Origin: Victivallales bacterium
Lineage (GTDB): Bacteria > Verrucomicrobiota > Lentisphaeria > Oligosphaerales > Oligosphaeraceae
Assembly: GCA_017615955.1 (NCBI GenBank)
Contig: JAFZZD010000722.1
Coordinates: 1 to 5,126, forward strand
Reading direction: 5' to 3'
Length of the DNA stretch: 5,126 nt
Shown: piece after piece, positions 1-5,126 of the stretch
How positions within the stretch are numbered: position 1 is the stretch's first letter
Layout: the number at the start of each line of letters is the position of its first letter
Notes under the pieces: generated by a model
What the model saw: the letters and a program-made list of their open reading frames with translations, nothing else
The model's database searches: none
Told to the model about the DNA's origin: nothing
Position numbers and translations under genes: made by a program

Positions 1-3
1 GAC

Positions 4-134
4 AGTGGACTGTGGACTTTGGACAGTGGACAGTGGGGTGTGCGGGGCGAAAGCCACGCGTTTTGAAGGCACAGTTCCACTGGCGGCTTTTCGAGGCAGA
101 CAGTCCACTGTCCACTGTCCACTGTCCACTTTTT
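4..134 (+). terminator. Possible rightward terminator formed by the 7-bp array
   Basis: Read on the plus strand, the long stem (4-34 with 100-130) is followed at once by TTTTT (130-134). This is the layout of an intrinsic terminator for a transcript entering from the left. For the leftward acyltransferase transcript the T-run lies on the wrong side, so there the stem would act only as a 3' structure. The long 65-nt loop and large stem are not typical of intrinsic terminators, so this is a weak inference. Confidence 0.25.
42..59. other. Small GNRA-type hairpin in the loop of the 7-bp array
   Basis: Within the loop of the large inverted repeat, GGC-GAAA-GCC (46-55) forms a three-pair stem with a GNRA-type tetraloop. 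After one G/A mismatch it is extended by GCG (42-44) pairing with CGC (57-59). It could form in RNA read from the plus strand. It is short enough to occur by chance, so no function is claimed. Confidence 0.3.
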
Positions 135-137
135 CTC

Positions 138-1367
138 CTACAAGCAATAGTTGCGTCTGTAATAAGAAGTACCGAAATGCGGCATGTCCTCCTTGAAGAG
201 CAGCATTCCGCCGCAGTGCAGTTTCCTGCCGGATTCCAGTATATGCAGCAGTGCCCGTCTTTGTGACGTGTCATGGGGATATTCCTGCCAGGATGCGTAA
301 TTGTTGTCTCGGAATAGAAAGTACATTCCGTCTGTGCCAGTGGAGCGCCATGGGTGGACATAGCATTCCCGCATGAGCCTGGCTATGTTTGAATCGGGGA
401 GCAGTGGCTCAAGGTCCCTGTTGAATATCCATGAATGGCAGCGTATGATTGGCAGCGTCTGGCCTGGCAGGTATTTCTCAAAGAAGTCGAAGGCATCGAG
501 GAATGACTGTTTGCAAAGCTCCAAGGTCATGCCCCCACCTGAAGGGATGTGCATGTCAATCAGTGGCTGGCGGGGACGGATGGCGACCTCCCATTCTGTC
601 AGCGGGTATGTGCGGCATTGCAGTTCCACGTAGCCCTTTGGGTTTACAGGATAGCCTCTTACGAAATATGGCGTCTCCACGAATGGAGATATGCTGTCGT
701 CTTCGCTTTCATTGCCAGGAATGGCGAAAAGTCCGTCCTTGTCCAGTTTGATGCCTGGACCGCATACCATCATCTTGCGTCCGTCATGCCTGTTTTTCAG
801 CGTTAGACCGCTGTGATTGTTGAGATAGACCATGAACTGGAAGCGCCCTATTCTGTATATTTCAGCTTTTAGGTAATGGCGCGACCATGCCAGGCTTCTT
901 GGATTGAAGACTGCGCTTGCGGGACCAAGGTACAATGTATTGCGCACAATGTCCATTGGAATGCCCTTTTGCGTGTAATTCTCGATGGCCGCTGGCATTA
1001 TGGCCAGGGAGACCAGCCTGTAGAAATGCCTTCCCATTCCATCTGGAAGATGCGGAATGGGAAAGCCTGTGAAGCTGCCATAGCCAGGGTCATTTGGGAT
1101 TGCGGGATGCAGGGCGAGCCTGTCGTAAACATGCCAGGCGAATGCCTTCAGCGCAGGCGAGGCGTTGATTATTTCTGCGGCATGGAGGAGTTCATCGCGC
1201 AATGCTTCCCCTGTCTGGCAGAAATCGCAGCATTGGCGGATTTGCCCTAAATAAAGGAATGGGATGTCCGTAGGCATTTCCGCCGAGGTGACGTCCCATC
1301 CCGCGAAAATCAAATCATGCTGGCTTTCGTCAAAGCCAAGTTCCTTCTGGACTTGCGTTTGATTCAT
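138..1367 (-). CDS. GNAT-like acyltransferase domain protein (NAT_N / GNAT_C, DUF5596 type)
   Basis: This 409-residue soluble protein has no signal peptide or membrane segment. It matches, from memory, the family annotated 'acyltransferase domain-containing protein', with an N-terminal N-acyltransferase-like domain (about residues 1-165) and a C-terminal GNAT-like domain (about 170-405). Family-like stretches are GIPMDIVRNTL (135-145), GRFQF (174-178), DMHIPSGGGMTLELC (271-285), SWIFNRDLEPLLPDSNI (312-328) and the end segment RALLHILESGRKLHCGGMLL (371-390). The family presumably transfers an acyl group from acyl-CoA, but I know of no substrate. The start at 1367 is favoured by a perfect AGGAGG ten bases upstream. 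The next Met (residue 31) would cut into the N-terminal domain. It overlaps the upstream regulator gene by 38 bp in another frame, so the two are almost certainly co-transcribed and may be translationally coupled. The family assignment is fairly sure; the activity is inferred. Confidence 0.75.
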   Translation of the reverse strand: MNQTQVQKELGFDESQHDLIFAGWDVTSAEMPTDIPFLYLGQIRQCCDFCQTGEALRDELLHAAEIINASPALKAFAWHVYDRLALHPAIPNDPGYGSFTGFPIPHLPDGMGRHFYRLVSLAIMPAAIENYTQKGIPMDIVRNTLYLGPASAVFNPRSLAWSRHYLKAEIYRIGRFQFMVYLNNHSGLTLKNRHDGRKMMVCGPGIKLDKDGLFAIPGNESEDDSISPFVETPYFVRGYPVNPKGYVELQCRTYPLTEWEVAIRPRQPLIDMHIPSGGGMTLELCKQSFLDAFDFFEKYLPGQTLPIIRCHSWIFNRDLEPLLPDSNIARLMRECYVHPWRSTGTDGMYFLFRDNNYASWQEYPHDTSQRRALLHILESGRKLHCGGMLLFKEDMPHFGTSYYRRNYCL

Positions 1368-2421
1368 GTTGCTTTGGCCTCCTGGAGAACGCCGATTGCC
1401 GAATCTTCAGCACGGCGGGGATCTTTGCTATGTTGATGAAGTTGTTTTCCTTATGGGCTATTGCATTGTATAGCATCTCAATGAGCTTTATGAACATGTC
1501 CTCCCGCCTGAAGTCAATGGATGTCATGCGCGGGACAGGAAATGGATTGAAGCCGTAGCTCTCCCAGTTGTTGCAGCTGATCAGGTCATATTCTTCTGGA
1601 GGAACGCCACGCTCATCCAATGCGCGGATTATGCCCGCCGAGCGGAAGTCCGATGTGGAGAAAATCACTGCGTTTCTGGGGTCTGGTATTTCCTTGCCGA
1701 AATTGTAGCCAATCTGGTCTGCCGTCATGTCTTTGTTGGAGGACTCTATTGAGATTTGCATTGAACTGGAGGGTATGCCATGGTGTTTTGCGAACATTAT
1801 GAACTTCTCTCCGAAAAGACGGATGTTGGTGTTTCCCGTCATAGATATGTAGTATTGCCTAGATAGTTTGTCGCTTATACTGCGGAATATGTCGTTCATG
1901 ACAGCGGTCAAGTCAGGCACCACTTGTATGAAGGGACGGTCAATCATTCTGTAGTCCCTGAAATACGCTATGGGCACCTTGGGCAGATTGGATGGGTTCA
2001 GGTTTACAGATGTGAGAATCCCGTCCGCCTTGCGGCCAATGGGGGAATTCAGTGAATAGACGTGCTGAAGCTGCATTCCCCTGGCTGCGCATTCACGGGT
2101 GATTATGGGGTATGTGTTCTGTTCGTAGATGACCTGGTCCTTGCGGCTTAATGCGCCTGTCTTGTTGTCCAGCAACGCGATTGTGAACTTCTTTTTGGCG
2201 GGAAGGATTCTTGTGCCTTGCCCCTTTGTGCGCACTATCAGCCCTTCCGCCGCAAGTTGCTTCAGCGCATGGTCGGCAGTCATCATTGACACGCCATATT
2301 CACGCGCAATCTCCATTGAGGTGGCAAGGCGCTGTTCAGGAGAAATCTCCCCCGAAAGAATCTTCTTGCGAAGTTCCGCTGCCACAAAGTCGATTTTGTT
2401 CTTGTACTGGTGGTATATCAT
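1330..2421 (-). CDS. GntR-family transcriptional regulator with LacI/GalR-like sensor domain
   Basis: This is a 363-residue cytoplasmic DNA-binding regulator. Residues about 4-73 are a GntR winged helix: EIAREYGV (37-44), SMMTADHALKQLAAEG (45-60) and the wing LIVRTKGQGTRI (61-72). Residues about 79-345 resemble a periplasmic-binding-protein fold of the LacI/GalR type. Landmarks are FTIALLD (79-85), KADGILTS (131-138), AVIFSTSDFRSAGIIRALDE (251-270) and RMTSIDFRREDM (298-309). This is the AraR-like layout, in which a small ligand, often a sugar, controls DNA binding. The start at 2421 keeps the whole winged helix, although no Shine-Dalgarno sequence is visible; the next Met (residue 36) would destroy the domain. 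It is the first gene of a leftward unit with the acyltransferase, so autoregulation and control of that gene are likely. It could also act on the divergent uronate genes. The ligand is unknown. Confidence 0.88.
   Translation of the reverse strand: MIYHQYKNKIDFVAAELRKKILSGEISPEQRLATSMEIAREYGVSMMTADHALKQLAAEGLIVRTKGQGTRILPAKKKFTIALLDNKTGALSRKDQVIYEQNTYPIITRECAARGMQLQHVYSLNSPIGRKADGILTSVNLNPSNLPKVPIAYFRDYRMIDRPFIQVVPDLTAVMNDIFRSISDKLSRQYYISMTGNTNIRLFGEKFIMFAKHHGIPSSSMQISIESSNKDMTADQIGYNFGKEIPDPRNAVIFSTSDFRSAGIIRALDERGVPPEEYDLISCNNWESYGFNPFPVPRMTSIDFRREDMFIKLIEMLYNAIAHKENNFINIAKIPAVLKIRQSAFSRRPKQHESNASPEGTWL
1378..1383 (-). promoter_or_regulatory. Ribosome binding site of the acyltransferase gene
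   Basis: The minus strand reads AGGAGG here, a full match to the anti-Shine-Dalgarno core, followed by ten bases and then the ATG at 1365-1367. It lies inside the 3' end of the regulator gene and decides the start of the downstream gene. Confidence 0.8.
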
Positions 2422-2441
2422 GTTGCTTGTGCCGTGCCCGC

Positions 2442-2470
2442 AATATACAGCATGCTCCCGAAATTGAAAA
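2442..2470 (-). promoter_or_regulatory. Candidate sigma70 promoter of the regulator-acyltransferase unit
   Basis: On the minus strand a -35 TTTTCA (2470-2465) and a -10 TATATT (2447-2442, five of six consensus bases) are separated by exactly 17 bp. Transcription would start near 2435, leaving a leader of about 14 nt before the ATG at 2421. The spacer contains the perfect 8-bp palindrome AGCATGCT (2449-2456), a possible operator for autoregulation. Prediction by eye only. Confidence 0.5.
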
Positions 2471-2477
2471 TCGCCCG

Positions 2478-2503
2478 AATAAAATATATAGATTTTATAT
2501 AAA
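2478..2503. promoter_or_regulatory. AT-rich tract with palindromes, UP-element-like or operator
   Basis: A run of almost pure A and T lies about 43 to 68 bases upstream of the predicted leftward start site, where an UP element would sit. It holds the inverted repeat ATAAAAT (2479-2485) / ATTTTAT (2492-2498) and the perfect palindrome TTTATATAAA (2494-2503). A role as UP element or as binding site for the GntR-type regulator is inferred from position and symmetry alone. Confidence 0.35.
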
Positions 2504-2533
2504 CCCAGTTCCCCATGAGGGCAGCACTTTGCT

Positions 2534-2701
2534 GGGACTTATGCGACTTATGCGACTTATGGGACTTATGCGACTTATGGGACTTATGGGACTTATGCGA
2601 CTGATGCGACTTATGCGACTGATGCGACTTATGCGACTGATGGGACTTATGCGATGCAATTTCCCATTAGTCGCATAAGTCCCATAAGTCCCATCAGTCC
2701 C
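2534..2701. repeat. Inverted array of 9-bp tandem units (13 direct, 4 inverted)
   Basis: Thirteen uninterrupted 9-bp units fitting GSGACTKAT run from 2534 to 2650. They alternate between GGGACTTAT, GCGACTTAT and GCGACTGAT. After 15 bases come four units in reverse orientation: ATTAGTCGC (2666-2674), ATAAGTCCC (2675-2683), ATAAGTCCC (2684-2692) and ATCAGTCCC (2693-2701). Positions 2624-2654 pair with 2671-2701, giving 27 pairs in 31 positions. The inner 15 pairs (2640-2654 with 2671-2685) are perfect, around a 16-nt loop. About ten direct units stay outside the stem. Variation is confined to two positions of the unit. No T-run follows on either strand, so it is not a standard terminator. Function unknown. 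Confidence 0.95.
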
Positions 2702-2762
2702 AGGGAGGAGTGACCGATTACCCTCCATACGGAATAACTGTGGTTGTTTTATCTGGCAATTG

Positions 2763-2790
2763 TTGCGGGAAGGGCAATCTATGGTATATT
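2763..2790 (+). promoter_or_regulatory. Candidate extended -10 promoter of the epimerase-kinase operon
   Basis: TGGTATATT (2782-2790) has the form of an extended -10 element (TGn followed by TATATT). A weak -35, TTGCGG (2763-2768), lies 16 bp upstream. Transcription would begin near 2797, giving a leader of about 39 nt before the ATG at 2836. It lies beyond the 9-bp array, so the array is not in this transcript. Prediction by eye. Confidence 0.4.
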
Positions 2791-2827
2791 TTCGCAATAT
2801 TCATGACAAAGCAAACAAACTGGAAAA

Positions 2828-2833
2828 AGGAAG
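2828..2833 (+). promoter_or_regulatory. Ribosome binding site deciding the epimerase start
   Basis: The purine-rich AGGAAG lies just before the ATG at 2836, with AGGA ending four bases from it. The spacing is slightly short, but this is the only Shine-Dalgarno-like sequence at a usable distance. The in-frame ATG at 2803 has none. Confidence 0.55.
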
Positions 2834-2835
2834 AA

Positions 2836-3873
2836 ATGAGCGACACTCCTGTTTGCCAAAACGGCAATAAACCCAGAAGACTGCTGCTGACTGGCGCGGC
2901 GGGCTTCATTGGATTCCATACATTCAAGAAAATGCGCTCCCTGGGATGGGACGTGCTGGGCATTGACAATGTAAACGACTACTACGATGTTTCCCTGAAA
3001 AAGGCACGTCTGGCGCAGCTGGGCTTCAAGGAGGACTATGCCACAGGCAAGATGCTGACATCGGCAGACGGCGGGCGCTTCATGATGATGTTCCTTGAAG
3101 ACAAAGACGCCCTGCCCTCGCTGTTCAAGCAGGAGGGCGGCTTCGACGTGGTGTGCAACCTGGCCGCGCAAGCAGGCGTGCGCTACAGTCTGGAGGCCCC
3201 GTTCACATACGTGGACAGCAATGTGACCGGCTTCCTGAACATCCTGGAATGCTGCCGCAACTATGGCGTGCAGCACCTGGTATATGCATCAAGTTCCAGC
3301 GTCTATGGCGAAAGCGGCAAGCCCCCATTCTCCACGGATCAGAAATGCGACGCACCAGCAAGCCTCTACGCAGCCACCAAGAAGTGCAACGAACTAATGG
3401 CGCACTGCTATACATCCCTGTTCGGCTTCCCGACCACAGGCCTCCGCTTCTTCACTGTCTATGGTCCTTGGGGACGCCCAGACATGGCGTTGTTCAAATT
3501 CACGCGTGGCATGCTGGAAGGCAAGGAAATCAGCGTCTATAACAACGGCCAGATGAAACGGGACTTCACATACGTCGATGACATAGTGGAAGGCGTTTCC
3601 CGAATTCTGGAACGCCCCGCGCTGGGCGGCGCCCGTGTCTATAACATCGGGCATGGCTCGCCAGTTGAACTGCTGGACTTCATCAAGGCAATTGAGGAAT
3701 GCACTGGCCGCAGCGCCAGGATGAAGATGATGCCAATGCAGCCAGGCGATGTGCTCACCACCTGGGCGGACACCACCGCACTGCAAAACGACTATGGCTA
3801 CACACCGACCACTGGCATCAGGGAAGGCGTCGCCTCCTTCGTAAAGTGGTATAGGGAATACTACAATATCTGA
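2836..3873 (+). CDS. UDP-glucuronate 4-epimerase (CapI-type, extended SDR)
   Basis: This cytoplasmic NAD-dependent enzyme would interconvert UDP-glucuronate and UDP-galacturonate, a precursor of capsule, O-antigen or other acidic polysaccharide. The 345 residues fit the family length (about 335-350). Visible elements are the Rossmann motif LLLTGAAGFIGFH (16-28), the NAD-ribose acid in GIDN (42-45), NLAAQAGVRYSLEAP (108-122), the catalytic serine segment YASSSSVYGES (150-160), the YAATK motif with Tyr178 and Lys182, LRFFTVYGPWGRPDMA (203-218), RDFTYVDDI (242-250) and PMQPGDV (300-306). Retention of RYS and YGPWGRPDMA favours the uronate epimerases over GalE. I chose ATG 2836 for its Shine-Dalgarno and family-like N-terminus. 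Upstream in-frame GTG 2710 and ATG 2803 would add an unrelated tail. It is first in an operon with a uronic-acid-type kinase 10 bp downstream. Family is near certain; substrate is likely. Confidence 0.9.
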   Translation: MSDTPVCQNGNKPRRLLLTGAAGFIGFHTFKKMRSLGWDVLGIDNVNDYYDVSLKKARLAQLGFKEDYATGKMLTSADGGRFMMMFLEDKDALPSLFKQEGGFDVVCNLAAQAGVRYSLEAPFTYVDSNVTGFLNILECCRNYGVQHLVYASSSSVYGESGKPPFSTDQKCDAPASLYAATKKCNELMAHCYTSLFGFPTTGLRFFTVYGPWGRPDMALFKFTRGMLEGKEISVYNNGQMKRDFTYVDDIVEGVSRILERPALGGARVYNIGHGSPVELLDFIKAIEECTGRSARMKMMPMQPGDVLTTWADTTALQNDYGYTPTTGIREGVASFVKWYREYYNI

Positions 3874-3883
3874 GGCAAGGCAA

Positions 3884-5059
3884 ATGAGAAAATGCGAAAT
3901 AATATTTGAGAAGATCTACGAGCGCCCAGCGGAAAACACTGGCTTCTGTCCATACAGAATTTGTCCTCTTGGCGCACATGTGGACCACCAGCTGGGCAAG
4001 GTTACAGGCCTGGCCCTTGACAAGGGCATCTACTTCGCCTACACTGTAAAGCACAATGGCATCGTGGAACTGCGCTCGATGAACTTCTCAAAGCGGGCAC
4101 AGTTCAGCATCAATGCAATAGAGGAACACAAGACTGGCGACTGGGCGGACTATATGCGCGGCGTCACATTGGCTCTTCAGGAGAGATTCCCCCTGCGCAG
4201 TGGCGTGGCCGGCGTGTTTGAAGGCGAACTGCCCATAGGCGGTCTTTCCTCCTCCGCTGCAGTCACCCTGGTCTATCTGGATGCGCTTTGCAAGGTCAAT
4301 GGCATCAATCTCACTGCGCAGGAAATGCTTACATTGGCAAAGAGTGCCGAAAACAAGTACGTGGGCGTGAACTGCGGTAAACTGGACCAGAGCTGCGAAC
4401 TTCTCTGCCGCAAGGAGCAGCTGCTGTATCTGGACACGAAAGACGACAGCTACGAGCTGATCCCGCAGGCAGCCAACATGCCGCCTTGGCAGATCGCGAT
4501 ATTCTTCTCTGGTCTGGAACGTTCGCTGGCAGGAACGAAATTCAATATGAGGGTGGACGAATGCCGCGCCGCCGCATACGCGCTGGAGGCATTCTCAAAC
4601 GTGGAATACGGGCGCTTTGATGAGACATTCCTCCGCAACGTGCCAAGAGCCGTGTTCGAAGAGCACAAGGAACATCTGCCCCTGAATTGGAGGAAGCGTG
4701 CCCTGCATTTCTACACAGAGCAGGACCGGGTGGAGAAGGGGGCGCAGCTTTGGCGTCAAGGTGATTTGCAAGGCTTCGGCCAGTTGATGTTCCAAAGCGG
4801 AGAATCCTCCATCGTGAACTACCAGACTGGCTCGCCCGAATTGAAAGCCCTTTACGAAATCATGCTTGAGACGCCAGGCATCTACGGCGGGCGCTTCTCA
4901 GGTGCTGGCTTCAAGGGCTGCTGCTGCGCCCTTGTAAACCCAGCATACACCCAGGAAATCGAAGCCACCGTAACCGAAAAATACCTGGCAGCCTTCCCCG
5001 AAATGAAAGGACGCTACCAGGTGACATTCTGCAACACCAGTGACGGACTTAGATCGTAG
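3884..5059 (+). CDS. GHMP sugar kinase, probable galacturonokinase-like (galactokinase superfamily)
   Basis: This 391-residue soluble kinase would phosphorylate C1 of a hexuronic acid, most likely galacturonate to galacturonate 1-phosphate, using ATP. The sugar-binding motif is YRICPLGAHVDHQ (24-36). Arg25, His32 and Asp34 are kept, but the Glu of the galactokinase GEHTDY signature is Ala31. The ATP loop is PIGGLSSSAA (117-126), the catalytic Asp is Asp168 in CGKLDQS (164-170), and the third GHMP motif is RFSGAGFKGCC (337-347). Plant galacturonokinase (Arabidopsis GalAK) carries YRICPLGAHIDHQ, GLSSSAAV, LDQS and FSGAGFRGCC as I recall them, so the match is close along the whole length. The start ATG 3884 follows the epimerase stop by 10 bp, with weak GAGG/AAGG signals, suggesting coupled translation. 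Its neighbour, a UDP-glucuronate epimerase, supports a uronic acid substrate. Glucuronate or galactose remain possible substrates. Kinase family sure; substrate inferred. Confidence 0.85.
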   Translation: MRKCEIIFEKIYERPAENTGFCPYRICPLGAHVDHQLGKVTGLALDKGIYFAYTVKHNGIVELRSMNFSKRAQFSINAIEEHKTGDWADYMRGVTLALQERFPLRSGVAGVFEGELPIGGLSSSAAVTLVYLDALCKVNGINLTAQEMLTLAKSAENKYVGVNCGKLDQSCELLCRKEQLLYLDTKDDSYELIPQAANMPPWQIAIFFSGLERSLAGTKFNMRVDECRAAAYALEAFSNVEYGRFDETFLRNVPRAVFEEHKEHLPLNWRKRALHFYTEQDRVEKGAQLWRQGDLQGFGQLMFQSGESSIVNYQTGSPELKALYEIMLETPGIYGGRFSGAGFKGCCCALVNPAYTQEIEATVTEKYLAAFPEMKGRYQVTFCNTSDGLRS

Positions 5060-5079
5060 CGCTGGGCTTCAGCCCCGCG
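5060..5079. repeat. GC-rich hairpin directly after the kinase stop
   Basis: GGGC-TTCA-GCCC (5064-5075) forms a perfect four-pair stem. After one mismatch it is extended by CGC (5060-5062) pairing with GCG (5077-5079). It begins on the base after the TAG at 5057-5059. No T-run follows, so it is not a classical intrinsic terminator. It may protect the mRNA 3' end, help Rho-dependent termination, or be a copy of an interspersed palindromic repeat. The remaining 47 bases of the window hold nothing I can identify. Confidence 0.55.
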
Positions 5080-5126
5080 ATTATCCCGCCGCCCAAGCGA
5101 CGGATTCCAAAACAAACATCCCCCTC

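Larger units (their letters stand above)
1..134. repeat. Inverted array of 7-bp tandem units (long hairpin)
   Basis: The left arm has units GTGGACT (5-11), GTGGACT (12-18), TTGGACA (19-25), GTGGACA (26-32) and a partial GTGG (33-36). The right arm has AGTCCAC (102-108) and then three perfect TGTCCAC units (109-129), which are the reverse complement type. Positions 4-34 can pair with 100-130, giving 27 pairs in 31 positions. Shifted registers give 17 contiguous perfect pairs, for example 20-36 with 112-128. The loop is about 65 nt. The left arm may continue beyond the window edge. The array ends just past the stop of the leftward acyltransferase gene. It resembles in style the short tandemly repeated heptamers known from cyanobacteria, though the unit is different. 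Its function is unknown. Confidence 0.9.
2422..2835. other. Divergent intergenic region
   Basis: This 414-bp gap between the two divergent gene pairs has no convincing gene. From left to right it holds the regulator promoter, the AT-rich palindromic tract, a small perfect stem-loop CAGCA-CTT-TGCTG (2522-2534), the 9-bp repeat array (2534-2701), and the probable promoter and leader of the epimerase gene. Frames that stay open across the array do so because the unit is three codons long and has no stop codon. Confidence 0.8.

Noticed and set aside
373..1250. Several open frames of 85-124 codons on the plus strand opposite the acyltransferase gene.
   Set aside because: They are antisense shadows. 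They lack recognisable domains, while the minus-strand frame is long and family-like.
2534..2701. CRISPR array.
   Set aside because: Units are 9 bp with no spacers between them, the array contains inverted copies, and no cas genes are present.
2211..2797. Frames open across the 9-bp array on both strands, giving repetitive peptides such as MRLMGL and SRISPI.
   Set aside because: A 9-bp unit without stops keeps all frames open. These frames have no ribosome binding site or non-repeat domain, and they overlap the regulator promoter and the probable epimerase promoter.
2710..2835. GTG at 2710 (behind AGGAG) or ATG at 2803 as the epimerase start.
   Set aside because: The AGGAG abuts the GTG with no spacing. 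The added 42 residues do not resemble the family, and they would include the predicted promoter. ATG 2803 has no Shine-Dalgarno.
2779..3786. Minus-strand open frames opposite the epimerase gene.
   Set aside because: They have Cys/His-rich, low-information translations typical of the reverse strand of a conserved gene. The plus strand encodes an intact SDR enzyme.
3884..5059. Ordinary galactokinase (galK) of the Leloir pathway.
   Set aside because: The active-site Glu is replaced by Ala, the surrounding motif follows galacturonokinase, and the neighbour is a uronate epimerase rather than galT or galE.
5060..5079. Classical intrinsic terminator for the epimerase-kinase operon.
   Set aside because: The stem is followed by ATTATCCCG with no T-run, so it was listed as a hairpin repeat instead.

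Overview
The window looks like bacterial chromosome with mid-range base composition. It carries four full-length genes in two divergent pairs, plus two striking short-tandem-repeat inverted arrays between and beside them. Three things hint at the Planctomycetes-Verrucomicrobia-Lentisphaerae group, with Lentisphaerota, Kiritimatiellota or Verrucomicrobiota most likely: a GntR-type regulator with a LacI-like sensor domain, a two-domain GNAT-like acyltransferase, and intergenic arrays of 7-bp and 9-bp units. This placement is inference and was not tested by any search.

Left part (1-2421). An inverted array of 7-bp units (RTGGACA type, about 4-130) folds into a 31-position stem. It lies only a few bases past the stop of the first minus-strand gene. 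The minus-strand unit is a GntR/LacI-like regulator (1330-2421) followed by a 409-residue GNAT-like acyltransferase (138-1367). The two genes overlap by 38 bp, and the second has a perfect AGGAGG ribosome binding site inside the first. A good sigma70-type promoter sits just upstream of the regulator and would leave a leader of only about 14 nt.

Middle (2422-2835, no gene). It holds the regulator promoter with an AT-rich palindromic tract behind it. Next come thirteen perfect direct copies of a 9-bp unit followed by four inverted copies (2534-2701). A probable extended -10 promoter follows for the rightward genes.

Right part (2836-5126). A plus-strand pair sits 10 bp apart: a UDP-glucuronate 4-epimerase of the CapI type (2836-3873) and a GHMP-family sugar kinase (3884-5059). 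The kinase would probably be auto-annotated as galactokinase, but its active-site motif RICPLGAHVDHQ lacks the galactokinase Glu and matches the plant galacturonokinase signature. Together the two enzymes suggest supply of UDP-galacturonate/UDP-glucuronate, from salvaged free uronic acid and by C4 epimerisation, for a surface polysaccharide. A uridylyltransferase for the sugar 1-phosphate would still be needed and is not in the window. A compact GC-rich hairpin follows the kinase stop.

The most interesting items are the uronic-acid-type kinase with its epimerase partner, and the two architecturally similar but sequence-distinct repeat arrays that bracket the regulator-acyltransferase unit.
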